Assembly (NCBI RefSeq): GCF_917563925.1
Contig: NZ_CAKJTJ010000001.1
Location: 310,001-374,000, forward strand
Source: Sutcliffiella rhizosphaerae
Lineage (GTDB): Bacteria > Bacillota > Bacilli > Bacillales > Bacillaceae_I
Length of the DNA: 64,000 nucleotides
Direction of reading: 5' to 3'
The notes below the pieces were generated by a model, which was not told the origin of the DNA, did not search any database, and worked only from the letters and a program-made list of their open reading frames with translations. How positions within the stretch are numbered: the stretch's first letter is position 1; the number at the start of each line of letters is the position of its first letter. This document shows, one piece after another, positions 9,174-18,259 of this stretch. Both the position numbers and the translations under genes were made by a program.

Positions 9174-9196
9174 TACACCCATTTAGAAGGATTTTT

Positions 9197-9661
9197 TTAT
9201 TTTTTCAACGTTTCATTTATATGAAAGAGTTCTCGTTGTTTTTCACTCCAAGCTTCCCCTTTTCCTGTTAGTCTATTAAGTTGCACCATTCGTCCTCTCC
9301 CTACAAAACAAGGTGTGCTATCTTTCCTTCTTCCAATATAGTGAAGATCGACAGAAGATGTTCCGACTTCATTTGCCTTCACACATATTTCCAAGTTCTC
9401 TCCAAAAAATACTTGAGAAAGGAAATCACATTGCAAATCGGCTACCACTGGAATCGTATTACTACCAGGTTTTGTCCAGTCCTGCATAAAACCAAGACTT
9501 TTAAAATACTCGATTCTTGCTTCTTCAAAATAGACGAAAGGCACAGTGTTATTCATATGGCCAAACATATCCGTCTCGGAGAATCTTACTTTTACAGGAT
9601 GACTGAATGAGAATTCATTCATCCATTCTGGCAGATTATCAATGTATGCAAGCTTTTTCAT
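9197..9661 (-). CDS. ysmA: Acyl-CoA thioesterase, 4HBT hotdog family, YsmA
   Basis: The 154-residue hotdog-fold protein has the FSETDMFGHMNNTVPFVYFE motif, in which the Asp and His region is the usual 4HBT active site. It probably hydrolyses an acyl-CoA thioester; the substrate is unknown. The start is ATG at 9661 with AAAGGAGG; the frame stays open 13 codons further but without a site. It sits between sdhB and gerE, as in B. subtilis. Confidence 0.88.
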   Translation of the reverse strand: MKKLAYIDNLPEWMNEFSFSHPVKVRFSETDMFGHMNNTVPFVYFEEARIEYFKSLGFMQDWTKPGSNTIPVVADLQCDFLSQVFFGENLEICVKANEVGTSSVDLHYIGRRKDSTPCFVGRGRMVQLNRLTGKGEAWSEKQRELFHINETLKK

Positions 9662-9726
9662 ACAAAATTCCTCCTTTATTGAAACATTCTTTAATTGCAA
9701 GACACCAAATTAAAATGATCATGTTA

Positions 9727-9764
9727 GAAAAAAAACGCCTCTTTTTCAAAAAGAGGCGTTCTTT
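9727..9764 (-). terminator. Terminator of the sdhCAB operon
   Basis: A 13-bp stem, AACGCCTCTTTTT / AAAAAGAGGCGTT, is flanked by T runs on both strands and lies just after the sdhB stop. Confidence 0.9.
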
Positions 9765-9775
9765 TCATTTGTATA

Positions 9776-10543
9776 TTAGCCTTGGTCACTACCAAAGAAG
9801 TTTCTGAACATTTGAACCGTTGTATCACGGTTAAGCGCAGCAATTGATGTAGTGAGTGGAATTCCTTTTGGACAAGATTGCACACAGTTTTGTGAATTAC
9901 CGCAGTTTGCAAGGCCTCCATCACCCATGATTTCTTCTAGGCGCTCTGACTTATTCATCTCTCCAGTTGGGTGAGCGTTGAATAAACGAACTTGGGAAAG
10001 TGGTGCAGGACCGATGAAATCGGATTTGCTATTTACATTTGGACATGCTTCCAAACAAACTCCACAAGTCATACATTTAGATAGCTCATATGCCCATTGG
10101 CGCTTTTTCTCGGGCATACGAGGACCAGGTCCAAGATCATATGTCCCGTCAATAGGAATCCATGCTTTTACCTTTTTCAAGGAATCAAACATGCGACTTC
10201 TGTCAACTTGAAGGTCACGCACAACTGGGAAAGTACTCATTGGTTCAAGTACGATCGGCTGTTCTAATTGATCAACAAGAGCAGTACAGGATTGGCGTGG
10301 TTTGCCGTTGATTACCATCGAACAAGCCCCACATACTTCTTCTAAACAGTTCATATCCCAGTTTACAGGAGTTGTTTCTTTCCCTTCATTATTAACAGGG
10401 TTACGACGAACTTCCATAAGTGCAGATATGACATTCATGTTTGGACGGTACGGTAATTCAAATGTTTCATAATAAGGGGTTCCCTCAGGTCCATCCTGAC
10501 GCTTCACTTTAAACGTTACAGTTTTAGTTTGTTCAGCCATCAT
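9776..10543 (-). CDS. sdhB: Succinate dehydrogenase iron-sulfur subunit
   Basis: The electron-transfer subunit of complex II, 255 residues. It shows the [2Fe-2S] cysteines (CLEEVCGACSMVINGKPRQSC in two parts, near 65-85), then CMTCGVCLEACP (near 150) and CGNSQNCVQSCPKG (near 205) for the [4Fe-4S] and [3Fe-4S] clusters. Its ATG at 10543 overlaps the sdhA stop (TAATG); a second ATG directly follows and could be used instead. It is the last gene of sdhCAB. Confidence 0.97.
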   Translation of the reverse strand: MMAEQTKTVTFKVKRQDGPEGTPYYETFELPYRPNMNVISALMEVRRNPVNNEGKETTPVNWDMNCLEEVCGACSMVINGKPRQSCTALVDQLEQPIVLEPMSTFPVVRDLQVDRSRMFDSLKKVKAWIPIDGTYDLGPGPRMPEKKRQWAYELSKCMTCGVCLEACPNVNSKSDFIGPAPLSQVRLFNAHPTGEMNKSERLEEIMGDGGLANCGNSQNCVQSCPKGIPLTTSIAALNRDTTVQMFRNFFGSDQG

Positions 10544-12300
10544 TATTTACCCCCTTTTTTCTTGGAATAGTCACGTTTACGTGGTGAAATCAGGCTAACA
10601 TCCACTTCCTCATAGAAGAATTCTGGAGCTGATTTTGGTCCAGTGAATTTCGCCATAGTTGTTTTAAGGAATTGTTCATCGTTACGTTCTGGGAAGTCCG
10701 GTTTATAGTGCGCTCCGCGGCTTTCATTACGGTTAAGAGCACCAATTGTGACAACACGTGAAAGTTGAAGCATATGTTGAAGCTGACGAGTGAACGCCGC
10801 TCCTTGGTTGCTCCACTTCGCAGTGTCATTGATATTGATATTGTCATAACGCTCAAGTAATTCAACGATTTTTTCATCTGTTTGCTTAAGCTTGTCATTG
10901 TAACGAACAACCGTTACGTTGTCAGTCATCCATTCTCCAAGCTCTTTATGAAGAACGTAAGCATTTTCTGTTCCAGACATCGTCATAATCTTATTCCACT
11001 TTTCTTCTTCTTCTTTTACATAGCGATCGAAAAGAGAGGAAGATAGTGAGTCTGTAGATTTTTCCAAACCTGACATATACTCTACTGCTTTTGGACCAGC
11101 AACCATACCACCGTAAATAGCAGATAGTAAGGAGTTCGCACCTAGACGGTTTGCACCATGCTGAGAATAATCACATTCACCTGCAGCAAATAGACCAGGA
11201 ATGTTTGTCATTTGATCATAATCTACCCATAGACCACCCATTGAATAATGAACAGCTGGGAAAATTTTCATTGGTACTTTACGAGGATCGTCACCCATGA
11301 ATTTTTCATAGATTTCGATTATTCCACCTAGCTTAATATCCAATTCTTTCGGATCTTTATGAGAAAGATCCAAATACACCATGTTTTCACCGTTAATTCC
11401 AAGCTTTTGGTTAACGCAAACATCAAAGATTTCACGTGTTGCAATATCACGAGGCACAAGGTTTCCATAGGCAGGATATTTTTCCTCTAGGAAGTACCAA
11501 GGCTTACCATCTTTATACGTCCAAACGCGTCCACCTTCTCCACGAGCAGATTCACTCATCAAGCGAAGCTTGTCATCTCCAGGGATTGCTGTCGGGTGAA
11601 TTTGAATAAATTCTCCATTTGAATAATATGCACCTTGTTGATACACAATGGATGCAGCAGAACCAGTATTAATAACTGAGTTCGTAGATTTACCAAATAT
11701 AATTCCAGGTCCACCAGTTGCCATAATGACGGCATCTGCTGGGAATGAAACAATCTCCATGCTAGTTAGGTTTTGTGCAACAATTCCTCGGCAAACACCT
11801 TGGTCATCAACGATGGAACCTAAGAATTCCCAGCCTTCGTACTTCGTTACAAGACCAGATACTTCATGACGGCGAACCTGCTCGTCTAGAGCGTACAATA
11901 ACTGTTGTCCAGTAGTTGCCCCTGCAAATGCAGTACGGTGATGCTGTGTACCGCCAAAGCGACGGAAATCAAGTAATCCTTCTGGTGTACGGTTAAACAT
12001 TACGCCCATACGGTCCAATAAATGAATAATTCCAGGTGCTGCTTCACACATGGCTTTTACTGGTGGTTGGTTTGCAAGAAAGTCCCCACCATAAACTGTA
12101 TCGTCAAAATGTTCCCACGGAGAATCGCCTTCTCCTTTTGTATTTACTGCCCCATTAATTCCACCTTGGGCACAAACTGAGTGAGAACGTTTTACAGGTA
12201 CTAATGAAAATAAATCAACCGGTACGCCTGCTTCTGCGATTTTAATGGTTGCCATTAAACCCGCCAAGCCACCGCCAACCACGATAACCTTTTTACTCAT
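10543..12300 (-). CDS. sdhA: Succinate dehydrogenase flavoprotein subunit
   Basis: It oxidises succinate to fumarate in the TCA cycle. The 585-residue product has the N-terminal FAD dinucleotide fold (VVGGGLAGL), the covalent FAD His40 in RSHSVCAQGGIN, active-site motifs near QHHRTAFAG, and HPTAIPG and SARGEGG. The C-terminal capping part carries the RNESRGAHYKPDFP motif. It is translated between sdhC and sdhB and overlaps sdhB by one base. Confidence 0.98.
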   Translation of the reverse strand: MSKKVIVVGGGLAGLMATIKIAEAGVPVDLFSLVPVKRSHSVCAQGGINGAVNTKGEGDSPWEHFDDTVYGGDFLANQPPVKAMCEAAPGIIHLLDRMGVMFNRTPEGLLDFRRFGGTQHHRTAFAGATTGQQLLYALDEQVRRHEVSGLVTKYEGWEFLGSIVDDQGVCRGIVAQNLTSMEIVSFPADAVIMATGGPGIIFGKSTNSVINTGSAASIVYQQGAYYSNGEFIQIHPTAIPGDDKLRLMSESARGEGGRVWTYKDGKPWYFLEEKYPAYGNLVPRDIATREIFDVCVNQKLGINGENMVYLDLSHKDPKELDIKLGGIIEIYEKFMGDDPRKVPMKIFPAVHYSMGGLWVDYDQMTNIPGLFAAGECDYSQHGANRLGANSLLSAIYGGMVAGPKAVEYMSGLEKSTDSLSSSLFDRYVKEEEEKWNKIMTMSGTENAYVLHKELGEWMTDNVTVVRYNDKLKQTDEKIVELLERYDNININDTAKWSNQGAAFTRQLQHMLQLSRVVTIGALNRNESRGAHYKPDFPERNDEQFLKTTMAKFTGPKSAPEFFYEEVDVSLISPRKRDYSKKKGGK

Positions 12301-12329
12301 ATGTAACTCACTCCTTAATTAGTTGCTGA

Positions 12330-12938
12330 TTAAACGAATGCGAAAATTGCACGTAATCCTACGAATGATAATGCAAAGAAAATACCAATCGTCACGTAGG
12401 TTGCAATTAGTTGAGAACGAGGAGTTACGGTAATTCCCCAGCTTACACAGAAGGACCATAATCCATTTGCAAAGTGGAAAATTGTCGCAATTACACCAAC
12501 AATGTAGAATACTAACATAAATGGACTAGAAAGAATGCTAGCCATCATATCGTAGTTTACATCTGCTCCTAAAGCAGCTGCGATTCTCGTTTCCCATACA
12601 TGCCATACAATAAAAATCAATGTAATGATTCCAGTAAAACGTTGAAGCATAAACATCCAGTTGCGAACAAATCCATACTTGCTTACATTGTTTTTTGCTG
12701 TAAAAGCAATATATAAGCCGTAAATAGCGTGGAAAATGATCGGAAGGAAAATCACAAAAATTTCTAATGCATAACGGAACGGCAAGCTCTCCATAAAATG
12801 TGCCGCTTTGTTAAAGCTCTCTGGCCCCTTCGTAGCGAAATGGTTTACAACCAAATGCTGAATCAAGAATAGACCAACAGGAATGACCCCTAGTAAAGAA
12901 TGGAGTCTACGAAGTAAAAATTCACGTTCTGTTGCCAT
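12330..12938 (-). CDS. sdhC: Succinate dehydrogenase cytochrome b558 subunit
   Basis: This membrane anchor of the Bacillus-type menaquinone complex II is a single five-helix protein holding two haems. The 202-residue product has about five hydrophobic segments and histidines in them (LHSLLG, LIQHLVVNHF, FHAIYG, WHVWETR, FHFANGLW) that fit the haem ligands. The start is ATG at 12938, 7 nt after GGGGG; a GTG directly before it is possible. Confidence 0.96.
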   Translation of the reverse strand: MATEREFLLRRLHSLLGVIPVGLFLIQHLVVNHFATKGPESFNKAAHFMESLPFRYALEIFVIFLPIIFHAIYGLYIAFTAKNNVSKYGFVRNWMFMLQRFTGIITLIFIVWHVWETRIAAALGADVNYDMMASILSSPFMLVFYIVGVIATIFHFANGLWSFCVSWGITVTPRSQLIATYVTIGIFFALSFVGLRAIFAFV

Positions 12939-13288
12939 CACTAAACCCCCTTTTTAAGTCAAAAAATAAAATTGATGCTAGTAAGTTCTTTTTTTCACTA
13001 TCTATTATAGTAAAAAAATCATGGAACTTCTCATTCCATTTTTGAAACTTTCAATAAAATGAAAGCCTTTGCAGATATATCGACAAATATGTGACACATT
13101 TATTTTACCCCCCGATATTGGTAGCGTCAAGAAAACCCGACCAAAAATTGAACTTTTATAAAAACTTACACGAGCTATCATTTTCTGAAAAATATAAAAA
13201 TATATTAATAGAATAAAATGCTCCATACGTTTTATTTATTAACGAGTTTGAATAGTATATAATGGACTTAGAGAAAGAGGGGAACCAA
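12939..13288. promoter_or_regulatory. sdhC/yslB divergent promoter region
   Basis: This 350-bp spacer lies between two divergent units. On the minus strand a perfect TATAAT at 13004-13009 is the likely sdhC -10; the -35 is weak. On the plus strand TATAAT at about 13257-13262 lies before yslB. A minus-strand open frame at 13005-13226 shows no site or homology and is not called. Confidence 0.5.
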
Positions 13289-13720
13289 ATGACAGAATCG
13301 AACAATCAACAAGATGTAATAGACAAACAACTACAAGTTCCTATCTTTGGATATGAACTGATTCGCGACATGCTCCTTCCTGATCTATTAGGGAAAGACC
13401 ACACTCAAATTATTTATTGGGCTGGCAAACAACTTGCCCGCAAATTCCCTATCGATACTCACGAAGATTTTACTCAATTTTTCCGTGAAGCGGGTTGGGG
13501 TGAACTTGAAATTACGGAACAAAGTAAATACGAAGTAAAATTCGTTATACGTGGTAAAATGGTAGAACGCAGACTTGACCTTAATAAAGATGCTACTTTC
13601 CAACTGGAAGCAGGGTTCCTCGCCGAACAGATTCAACGTCAAAAAGGAAAAACAGCGGAAGCAATGGAAGAGCAGAAAAAACGTAAAGAGATTATTATTA
13701 CCGTTCAATGGGATAAATAA
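13289..13720 (+). CDS. yslB: YslB family protein (DUF2507)
   Basis: A 143-residue soluble protein of the DUF2507/YslB family, recognised by MLLPDLLGKDHTQIIYWAGK and the later FQLEAGFLAEQIQ segment, which resembles the heterodisulfide-sensing V4R-like fold. Its biochemical role is unknown. The start is ATG at 13289 with GAGGGG. It faces away from sdhC and converges on lysC, where B. subtilis also keeps yslB between these genes. Confidence 0.88.
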   Translation: MTESNNQQDVIDKQLQVPIFGYELIRDMLLPDLLGKDHTQIIYWAGKQLARKFPIDTHEDFTQFFREAGWGELEITEQSKYEVKFVIRGKMVERRLDLNKDATFQLEAGFLAEQIQRQKGKTAEAMEEQKKRKEIIITVQWDK

Positions 13721-13728
13721 TTGTTTGC

Positions 13729-13798
13729 TGCCTCCAGGGTGGTTATCGGTTTCTCAGTATTCCGGCTAAACAGGCTACCTTAAGGGTGGCAATTTTAA
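13729..13798 (+). other. Structured-looking GGGTGG element after yslB
   Basis: Between the yslB stop and its terminator the plus strand carries CAGGGTGGTTATCGG and, 40 bp on, CTTAAGGGTGGCAA. The pattern recalls a T-box core but lacks the ACCGCG part and has no downstream gene on this strand. A similar CAGGGTGGTTAAAATCGGT occurs in the tRNA-Arg repeat near 3694. It may be a remnant of a leader RNA; no function is assigned. Confidence 0.3.
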
Positions 13799-13835
13799 AG
13801 ACCAAATTCCTCATGTGAGGAGTTTGGTTTTTTTC
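13799..13835 (+). terminator. Terminator of yslB
   Basis: The stem ACCAAATTCCTCA / TGAGGAGTTTGGT (one mismatch pair) is followed by a run of seven T. Confidence 0.88.
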
Positions 13836-13904
13836 TACTTCTATGGAAAGCGAAGCCGTTGCTGAGATAAACAGCAACGTTTAATAGAACTTATTTAATT
13901 AATA

Positions 13905-13946
13905 GAGGCTGCCAGACGAAAGTATTCACTTTCTGGACAGCCCCTC
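13905..13946 (-). terminator. Hairpin after lysC
   Basis: The minus strand can pair GGCTGTCCAGAAAGT with ACTTTCGTCTGGCAGCC, one base bulged. There is no real T run, so termination may be weak. It lies about 75 bp after the lysC stop. Confidence 0.6.
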
Positions 13947-14022
13947 AAACAGATGACATACTTTGAATTTGTAGTATCCATCAAATTAAATTTTGTAATT
14001 ATCATGAAGCACTGCTTAGCTT

Positions 14023-15264
14023 TTAACTCATCACTCGCTCGACAGACTCTTCACCAAGCTTGAACGCCACATGCAACGCCTCTACTGCATGAACCATCTC
14101 ATTCACGTCCACTACTGTTGAAACTTTAATTTCTGATGTGCTGACCATTTTTACACGAATGCCTTCTGTAGCTAGAACTTGGAACATTTCTGCTGCAACA
14201 CCAGGATTTGAAACCATACCTGATCCTACGATAGAAACTTTCGCTAACCCGCTCTCTTGCTCAATGGAAGTAAATCCAAGGCGATCCTGATACTGGTCCA
14301 GGACTTCAATAGTTTCACTCACGTCCACCGTTTTGACGGAGAAGGAAATATTTGTTGTATCTTTATCCATGCTTGTTTGAATAATAATGTCAACATTCAG
14401 CTTATGATTTGCCAATGTAGTAAATATGGTTGACAACGTATGTAGTTCATTAGGTAGTCCACATACCGTAATACGTGTAATTTGATCTTCAAATGCAATT
14501 CCTCTTACTACTAGATTTTTTTCCATGGAAACTTCCTCCTCAATAATCGTTCCTTCTACATCTTCCATACTGGATCTCACAACGAGCTGAACTCCATAAT
14601 TTTTGGCAAATTCCACCGCACGTGGATGAAGTACTCCTGCACCAAGGTTTGCAAGCTCAAGCATTTCATCATAAGCAATAGCAGCAAGTTTTCTAGCGTC
14701 TTTAACATACCTTGGATCTGTAGTGAATACCCCTGTCACATCAGTATAAATATCACATTTTTCCGCCTGTAAAGCTGCAGCTAATGCAACTGCAGTTGTA
14801 TCAGAGCCACCGCGACCAAGCGTAGTGATTTCGTTACTTGCTGTAATCCCCTGAAAGCCTGCAACAATAACAATTTTCCCTGAATCTAAATAACTCTGTA
14901 ATAGGTCCGTTTCAATGTTTGTAATTCTAGCATTTCCATGAATTGGCTCTGTACGTATTCCAGCCTGCCAGCCAGTTAACGAAACTGCTTCATGCCCTCT
15001 CATCTGCAATGCCATCGAAAGGAGCGAAATTGTAATTTGCTCTCCTGTAGTCAAGAGCATATCCATATCTCTTTTACTAGGATGGGGGTTAATGGCATTT
15101 GCCAATGTCAATAACTCATCCGTTGTTTTTCCCATTGCAGAAACAACCACCACTACCTTATTTCCGTTTTCTACTTCTTTGATGACCCTTCCTGCCACAT
15201 GTTGAATTCTTTCAACCGACCCCACTGATGTTCCTCCGAATTTCTGTACAACAATCGTTGACAT
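14023..15264 (-). CDS. lysC: Aspartokinase II, lysine-sensitive
   Basis: It phosphorylates aspartate, the first step to lysine, diaminopimelate, threonine and methionine. The 413-residue product has KFGGTSVGS at the N-terminus, the kinase motif GRGGSDTTAVALA near 155, and two C-terminal ACT domains (from about 260 and 340). The start is ATG at 15264 with AAGGA. The beta subunit of B. subtilis aspartokinase II starts inside the same frame; here Met codons near residue 250 (VSMEKNLVVRGIAF) fit such an internal start. A lysine riboswitch precedes it. Confidence 0.96.
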   Translation of the reverse strand: MSTIVVQKFGGTSVGSVERIQHVAGRVIKEVENGNKVVVVVSAMGKTTDELLTLANAINPHPSKRDMDMLLTTGEQITISLLSMALQMRGHEAVSLTGWQAGIRTEPIHGNARITNIETDLLQSYLDSGKIVIVAGFQGITASNEITTLGRGGSDTTAVALAAALQAEKCDIYTDVTGVFTTDPRYVKDARKLAAIAYDEMLELANLGAGVLHPRAVEFAKNYGVQLVVRSSMEDVEGTIIEEEVSMEKNLVVRGIAFEDQITRITVCGLPNELHTLSTIFTTLANHKLNVDIIIQTSMDKDTTNISFSVKTVDVSETIEVLDQYQDRLGFTSIEQESGLAKVSIVGSGMVSNPGVAAEMFQVLATEGIRVKMVSTSEIKVSTVVDVNEMVHAVEALHVAFKLGEESVERVMS

Positions 15265-15327
15265 GCACACCATTCCTTTGTATAAAATTCATCATAATGT
15301 AGATAGAAAGCTACAGATTTTGGATAT

Positions 15328-15590
15328 AAAAAAACAGCAATGAGCTAAAGTCTCATTGCTGTGATTGGCATAAATCGAGTATCCGTTCACGCGGTGAGAT
15401 AGCTCTCCAGGCAACACGAAGTAAACCTGACAGTCCTACATTTCTTAAACGCAGAACCAGTAAAAAAAAGAAAAAGAGACTTTTTTTTACTTCGGCGATC
15501 CTCCCCTTTCCGTAATCTTCTCGGAAGCTCTTTCTTCTCCGATTACATACTTTTGAAGTTCGCACCTCTATCATCACTTCAATAATTTGA
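15328..15590 (-). promoter_or_regulatory. Lysine riboswitch (L-box) with terminator, controlling lysC
   Basis: On the minus strand the aptamer shows the conserved L-box segments in order: GAGGTGCGAAC (about 15560-15570), AGAGCTTCCGAGAAG, GGGGAGGATCGCCGAAGT, GGTTCTGCG, GACTGTCAGG and CCTGGAGAGCTATCT. The expression platform is a terminator at 15328-15362: ACAGCAATGAG / CTCATTGCTGT followed by seven T. High lysine should stop transcription before lysC. An 81-codon frame over the aptamer is an artefact. Confidence 0.95.
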
Positions 15591-15648
15591 AGTGGCACAT
15601 TATGAAATTAATAGTAATCATAACAGACCTTTAGTTTCCTTACAACAC

Positions 15649-17421
15649 CTATTCACGAAGTTTTTTAAAAATATCTTCTGCCAGCTGTCTAGGTATTTTG
15701 GCTTCTTGTATCTCTTCTACCGTTGCTTCCTTCATTTTTGCTACAGAACCAAAATGCTTCATCAATGCTTTTTTCCTGGTTGCTCCTACTCCATTTATTT
15801 CATCAAGAATAGACTGGAAAACGCTCTTACTTCTTAATTGACGATGGAAGGTGATAGCAAAACGGTGGACTTCATCTTGAATACGTTGCAGGAGATAAAA
15901 CTCTTGGCTAGTCCGCTCCAGAGGTACAATTGACGCATCTTCTCCGGCGAGCAAATTACTAGTGCGGTGCTTATCATCTTTTGCAAGTCCAACTACCGGG
16001 ATAAATAAGCCAAGTTCATTTTCCAATACATCTCGCACTGCACTCATGTGCCCCTTTGCACCATCAATCACAATGATATCTGGGAGAGGAAGTCCTTCTT
16101 TTAGTACTCTAGTATACCTTCTTCTTACTACTTCCCTCATCGATTCGTAATCATCTGGCCCTTGTACACTTTTGGTTTTATATTTTCGATACTCCCTTTT
16201 TTCTGGTTTTCCATCGATAAATACAACCATGGCAGAAACGGGATCTGTTCCTTGAATATTTGAATTATCGAAAGCCTCTATACGATGTGGGGTCATGATT
16301 CCCAATAATTCACCGAGATTTTCAACAGCTTTAATTGTACGAATTTCATCACGTTCAATCAGTTGGAATTTCTCGCCAAGAGCAACTTTAGCATTTTTGT
16401 TTGCTAAATCGACCAGCTGTTTCTTTTTACCACGCTGCGGCTGAAAAACATTCGTTTGTAAAAGCTCCTGCGCTACGTGTAAATCAGTGTTAGAAGGGAG
16501 CATCACTTCTTTCGGTACAAAGTGATGTTGCTTGGAGTAAAACTGTCCAAGGAATGTCAGGAAATCTTCATTCGGTTCATTATAAATAGGAAAAAGGGAG
16601 ACGTCACGTTCTATAAGTTTGCCTTGGCGAATAAAAAACACCTGAACACACATCCAACCTTTGTCATATGAGTAACCAAATACATCCCTGTCAATAAAAT
16701 CATTCATTTCCATCTTCTGCTTTTCCATCGTGGCTTCAATGCTAATGATTTGATCACGGAACTCCTGAGCACGCTCAAATTCCATATTTTCTGAAGCTAA
16801 CATCATCTTTTCGGTCAGATCTTTTTTTACTTCTTTGTACCCACCGTTTAAAAACTTAACGATACCTTCAACCATTTCCCTGTTTGTCTCATCTGAAACA
16901 TGCTCCACGCAAGGTGCCAAGCACTGCCCCAGATGATAGTAAAGACATACCCTATCTGGCAAAGTAGAACATTTTCTTAGTGGATAAATCCGGTCGAGAA
17001 GTTTCTTCGTATCGTTTGCAGCCTGCACGTTTGGATATGGACCGAAGTATTTCCCCTTATCTTTCGCTACTTTACGAGTTATTAAAAGTCTAGGGTGCTT
17101 TTCAGCTGTGATTTTAATGAATGGGTAACGCTTGTCATCCTTAAGCATGACATTATATTTTGGACTATGTTTTTTGATAAGATTAAGCTCAAGAATTAAT
17201 GCTTCAATATTAGAAGACGTCACAATATATTCAAAGTCAACTATCTCATTTACAAGTCTGAGAGTTTTGCCGTCATGGCTCCCTGTAAAATAAGATCTGA
17301 CGCGATTTTTTAATACTTTTGCCTTACCAACGTAAATGATCGTTCCCTGCCTGTCTTTCATCAAATAACAACCAGGTTGGTTAGGCAGGATCGCCAATTT
17401 TTCTTTTAATGAATCGTTCAA
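15649..17421 (-). CDS. uvrC: UvrABC excinuclease subunit C
   Basis: UvrC makes both incisions in nucleotide excision repair. The 590-residue product has the N-terminal GIY-YIG nuclease ([26 protein letters not shown]), a Cys cluster near 145-170, a UVR domain near 200-235 that binds UvrB, the RNase H-like second nuclease ([23 protein letters not shown]), and C-terminal helix-hairpin-helix repeats ([19 protein letters not shown]). Full length for the family. It lies between lysC and trxA, as in B. subtilis. Confidence 0.97.
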   Translation of the reverse strand: MNDSLKEKLAILPNQPGCYLMKDRQGTIIYVGKAKVLKNRVRSYFTGSHDGKTLRLVNEIVDFEYIVTSSNIEALILELNLIKKHSPKYNVMLKDDKRYPFIKITAEKHPRLLITRKVAKDKGKYFGPYPNVQAANDTKKLLDRIYPLRKCSTLPDRVCLYYHLGQCLAPCVEHVSDETNREMVEGIVKFLNGGYKEVKKDLTEKMMLASENMEFERAQEFRDQIISIEATMEKQKMEMNDFIDRDVFGYSYDKGWMCVQVFFIRQGKLIERDVSLFPIYNEPNEDFLTFLGQFYSKQHHFVPKEVMLPSNTDLHVAQELLQTNVFQPQRGKKKQLVDLANKNAKVALGEKFQLIERDEIRTIKAVENLGELLGIMTPHRIEAFDNSNIQGTDPVSAMVVFIDGKPEKREYRKYKTKSVQGPDDYESMREVVRRRYTRVLKEGLPLPDIIVIDGAKGHMSAVRDVLENELGLFIPVVGLAKDDKHRTSNLLAGEDASIVPLERTSQEFYLLQRIQDEVHRFAITFHRQLRSKSVFQSILDEINGVGATRKKALMKHFGSVAKMKEATVEEIQEAKIPRQLAEDIFKKLRE

Positions 17422-17560
17422 GCTTTTTCTCCTCCCAACCTAAGATAAGTGGTACGTTTATTATACATTGTTTCGTACATATGTTCCATTAAGGAGGTAA
17501 AGAGATATGGACGGGCTGGACTTTAATGGAGCTAATCATTTTAGACATTTTTGTTTTTAT

Positions 17561-17591
17561 CAAACAAAAAAGCCCAGCCATAGGCTAGACT
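17561..17591 (-). terminator. Terminator of trxA
   Basis: On the minus strand GTCTAGCC / GGCTGGGC pair and are followed by TTTTTT. Confidence 0.85.
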
Positions 17592-17607
17592 CTGTTCCAT
17601 ATTTCTA

Positions 17608-17922
17608 TTAAGCGTGTTTGTTTAATAATTCAGCTAAAGCTTCTTTGGGTTGGAAACCAACTGCTTTGTCAACTACTTCGCCATCTTTGATAACTAGTAG
17701 AGTTGGGATACTCATTACACCAAATTTACCTGCAGTTTCTTGGTTTTCATCTACGTCCACTTTTACAATCTTCACTTTTTCTCCCATATCTTGATCTAAT
17801 TCTTCAAGAACAGGAGCGATCATTTTACATGGACCACACCATGGTGCCCAAAAGTCTGCCAGTACAAGACCGTCGCTTGTTTCTTGAGTAAAGTTTTGGT
17901 CAGTTGCATTTGTAATTGCCAT
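17608..17922 (-). CDS. trxA: Thioredoxin
   Basis: A cytosolic dithiol reductant of 104 residues with the active site WCGPC (Cys29 and Cys32) and the cis-proline loop SIPTLL. The start is ATG at 17922 with GGAGGAA; the frame is open 18 codons upstream without a site. Its transcript probably starts near an extended -10 at 18023-18030, giving a leader of about 100 nt with a small hairpin (ACTCTG/CAGAGT). Confidence 0.97.
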   Translation of the reverse strand: MAITNATDQNFTQETSDGLVLADFWAPWCGPCKMIAPVLEELDQDMGEKVKIVKVDVDENQETAGKFGVMSIPTLLVIKDGEVVDKAVGFQPKEALAELLNKHA

Positions 17923-18022
17923 TATAATTCCTCCTACACCTTTTGTCTCATGATTAACAATATTGCAGTTAACCATGACTCTGTCAGAAGGGAATATCCT
18001 CCAGAGTCTTAAATATAGATAA

Positions 18023-18031
18023 AGTATAGCA
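18023..18031 (-). promoter_or_regulatory. Extended -10 promoter of trxA
   Basis: The minus strand reads TGCTATACT, an extended -10 element. The -35 region is poor. Confidence 0.5.
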
Positions 18032-18207
18032 TTTCCGATATTGGGATGCTATTTATTTGCTTCAATATAGCTTTTCCCATAATCGTGAATTTATTTCAAT
18101 CTGTTTTATTGCAAGCTTTATCCCTTTTGCTTATGCACTTTCTCTTCATTTCTTTTAGAGCTTGGGCACATTTTTGTACTAGCTATTTACTTTAGCCTCT
18201 CTATAAT

Positions 18208-18241
18208 AGAACAGCCAGGCCGATACTACAGCCTGACTGTT
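18208..18241 (-). terminator. Terminator after etfA
   Basis: The stem ACAGTCAGGCTG / CGGCCTGGCTGT (with wobble pairs) is followed by TCTATTATA on the minus strand. It closes the fatty-acid oxidation cluster. Confidence 0.7.
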
Positions 18242-18259
18242 TTACACTTTTCTATTTAA

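Noticed and set aside
9724-9924. 66-codon minus-strand frame at the end of sdhB
   Set aside because: It overlaps sdhB out of frame and runs through the terminator.
15353-15598. 81-codon minus-strand ORF before lysC
   Set aside because: It lies wholly in the lysine riboswitch; conserved aptamer segments explain the sequence.
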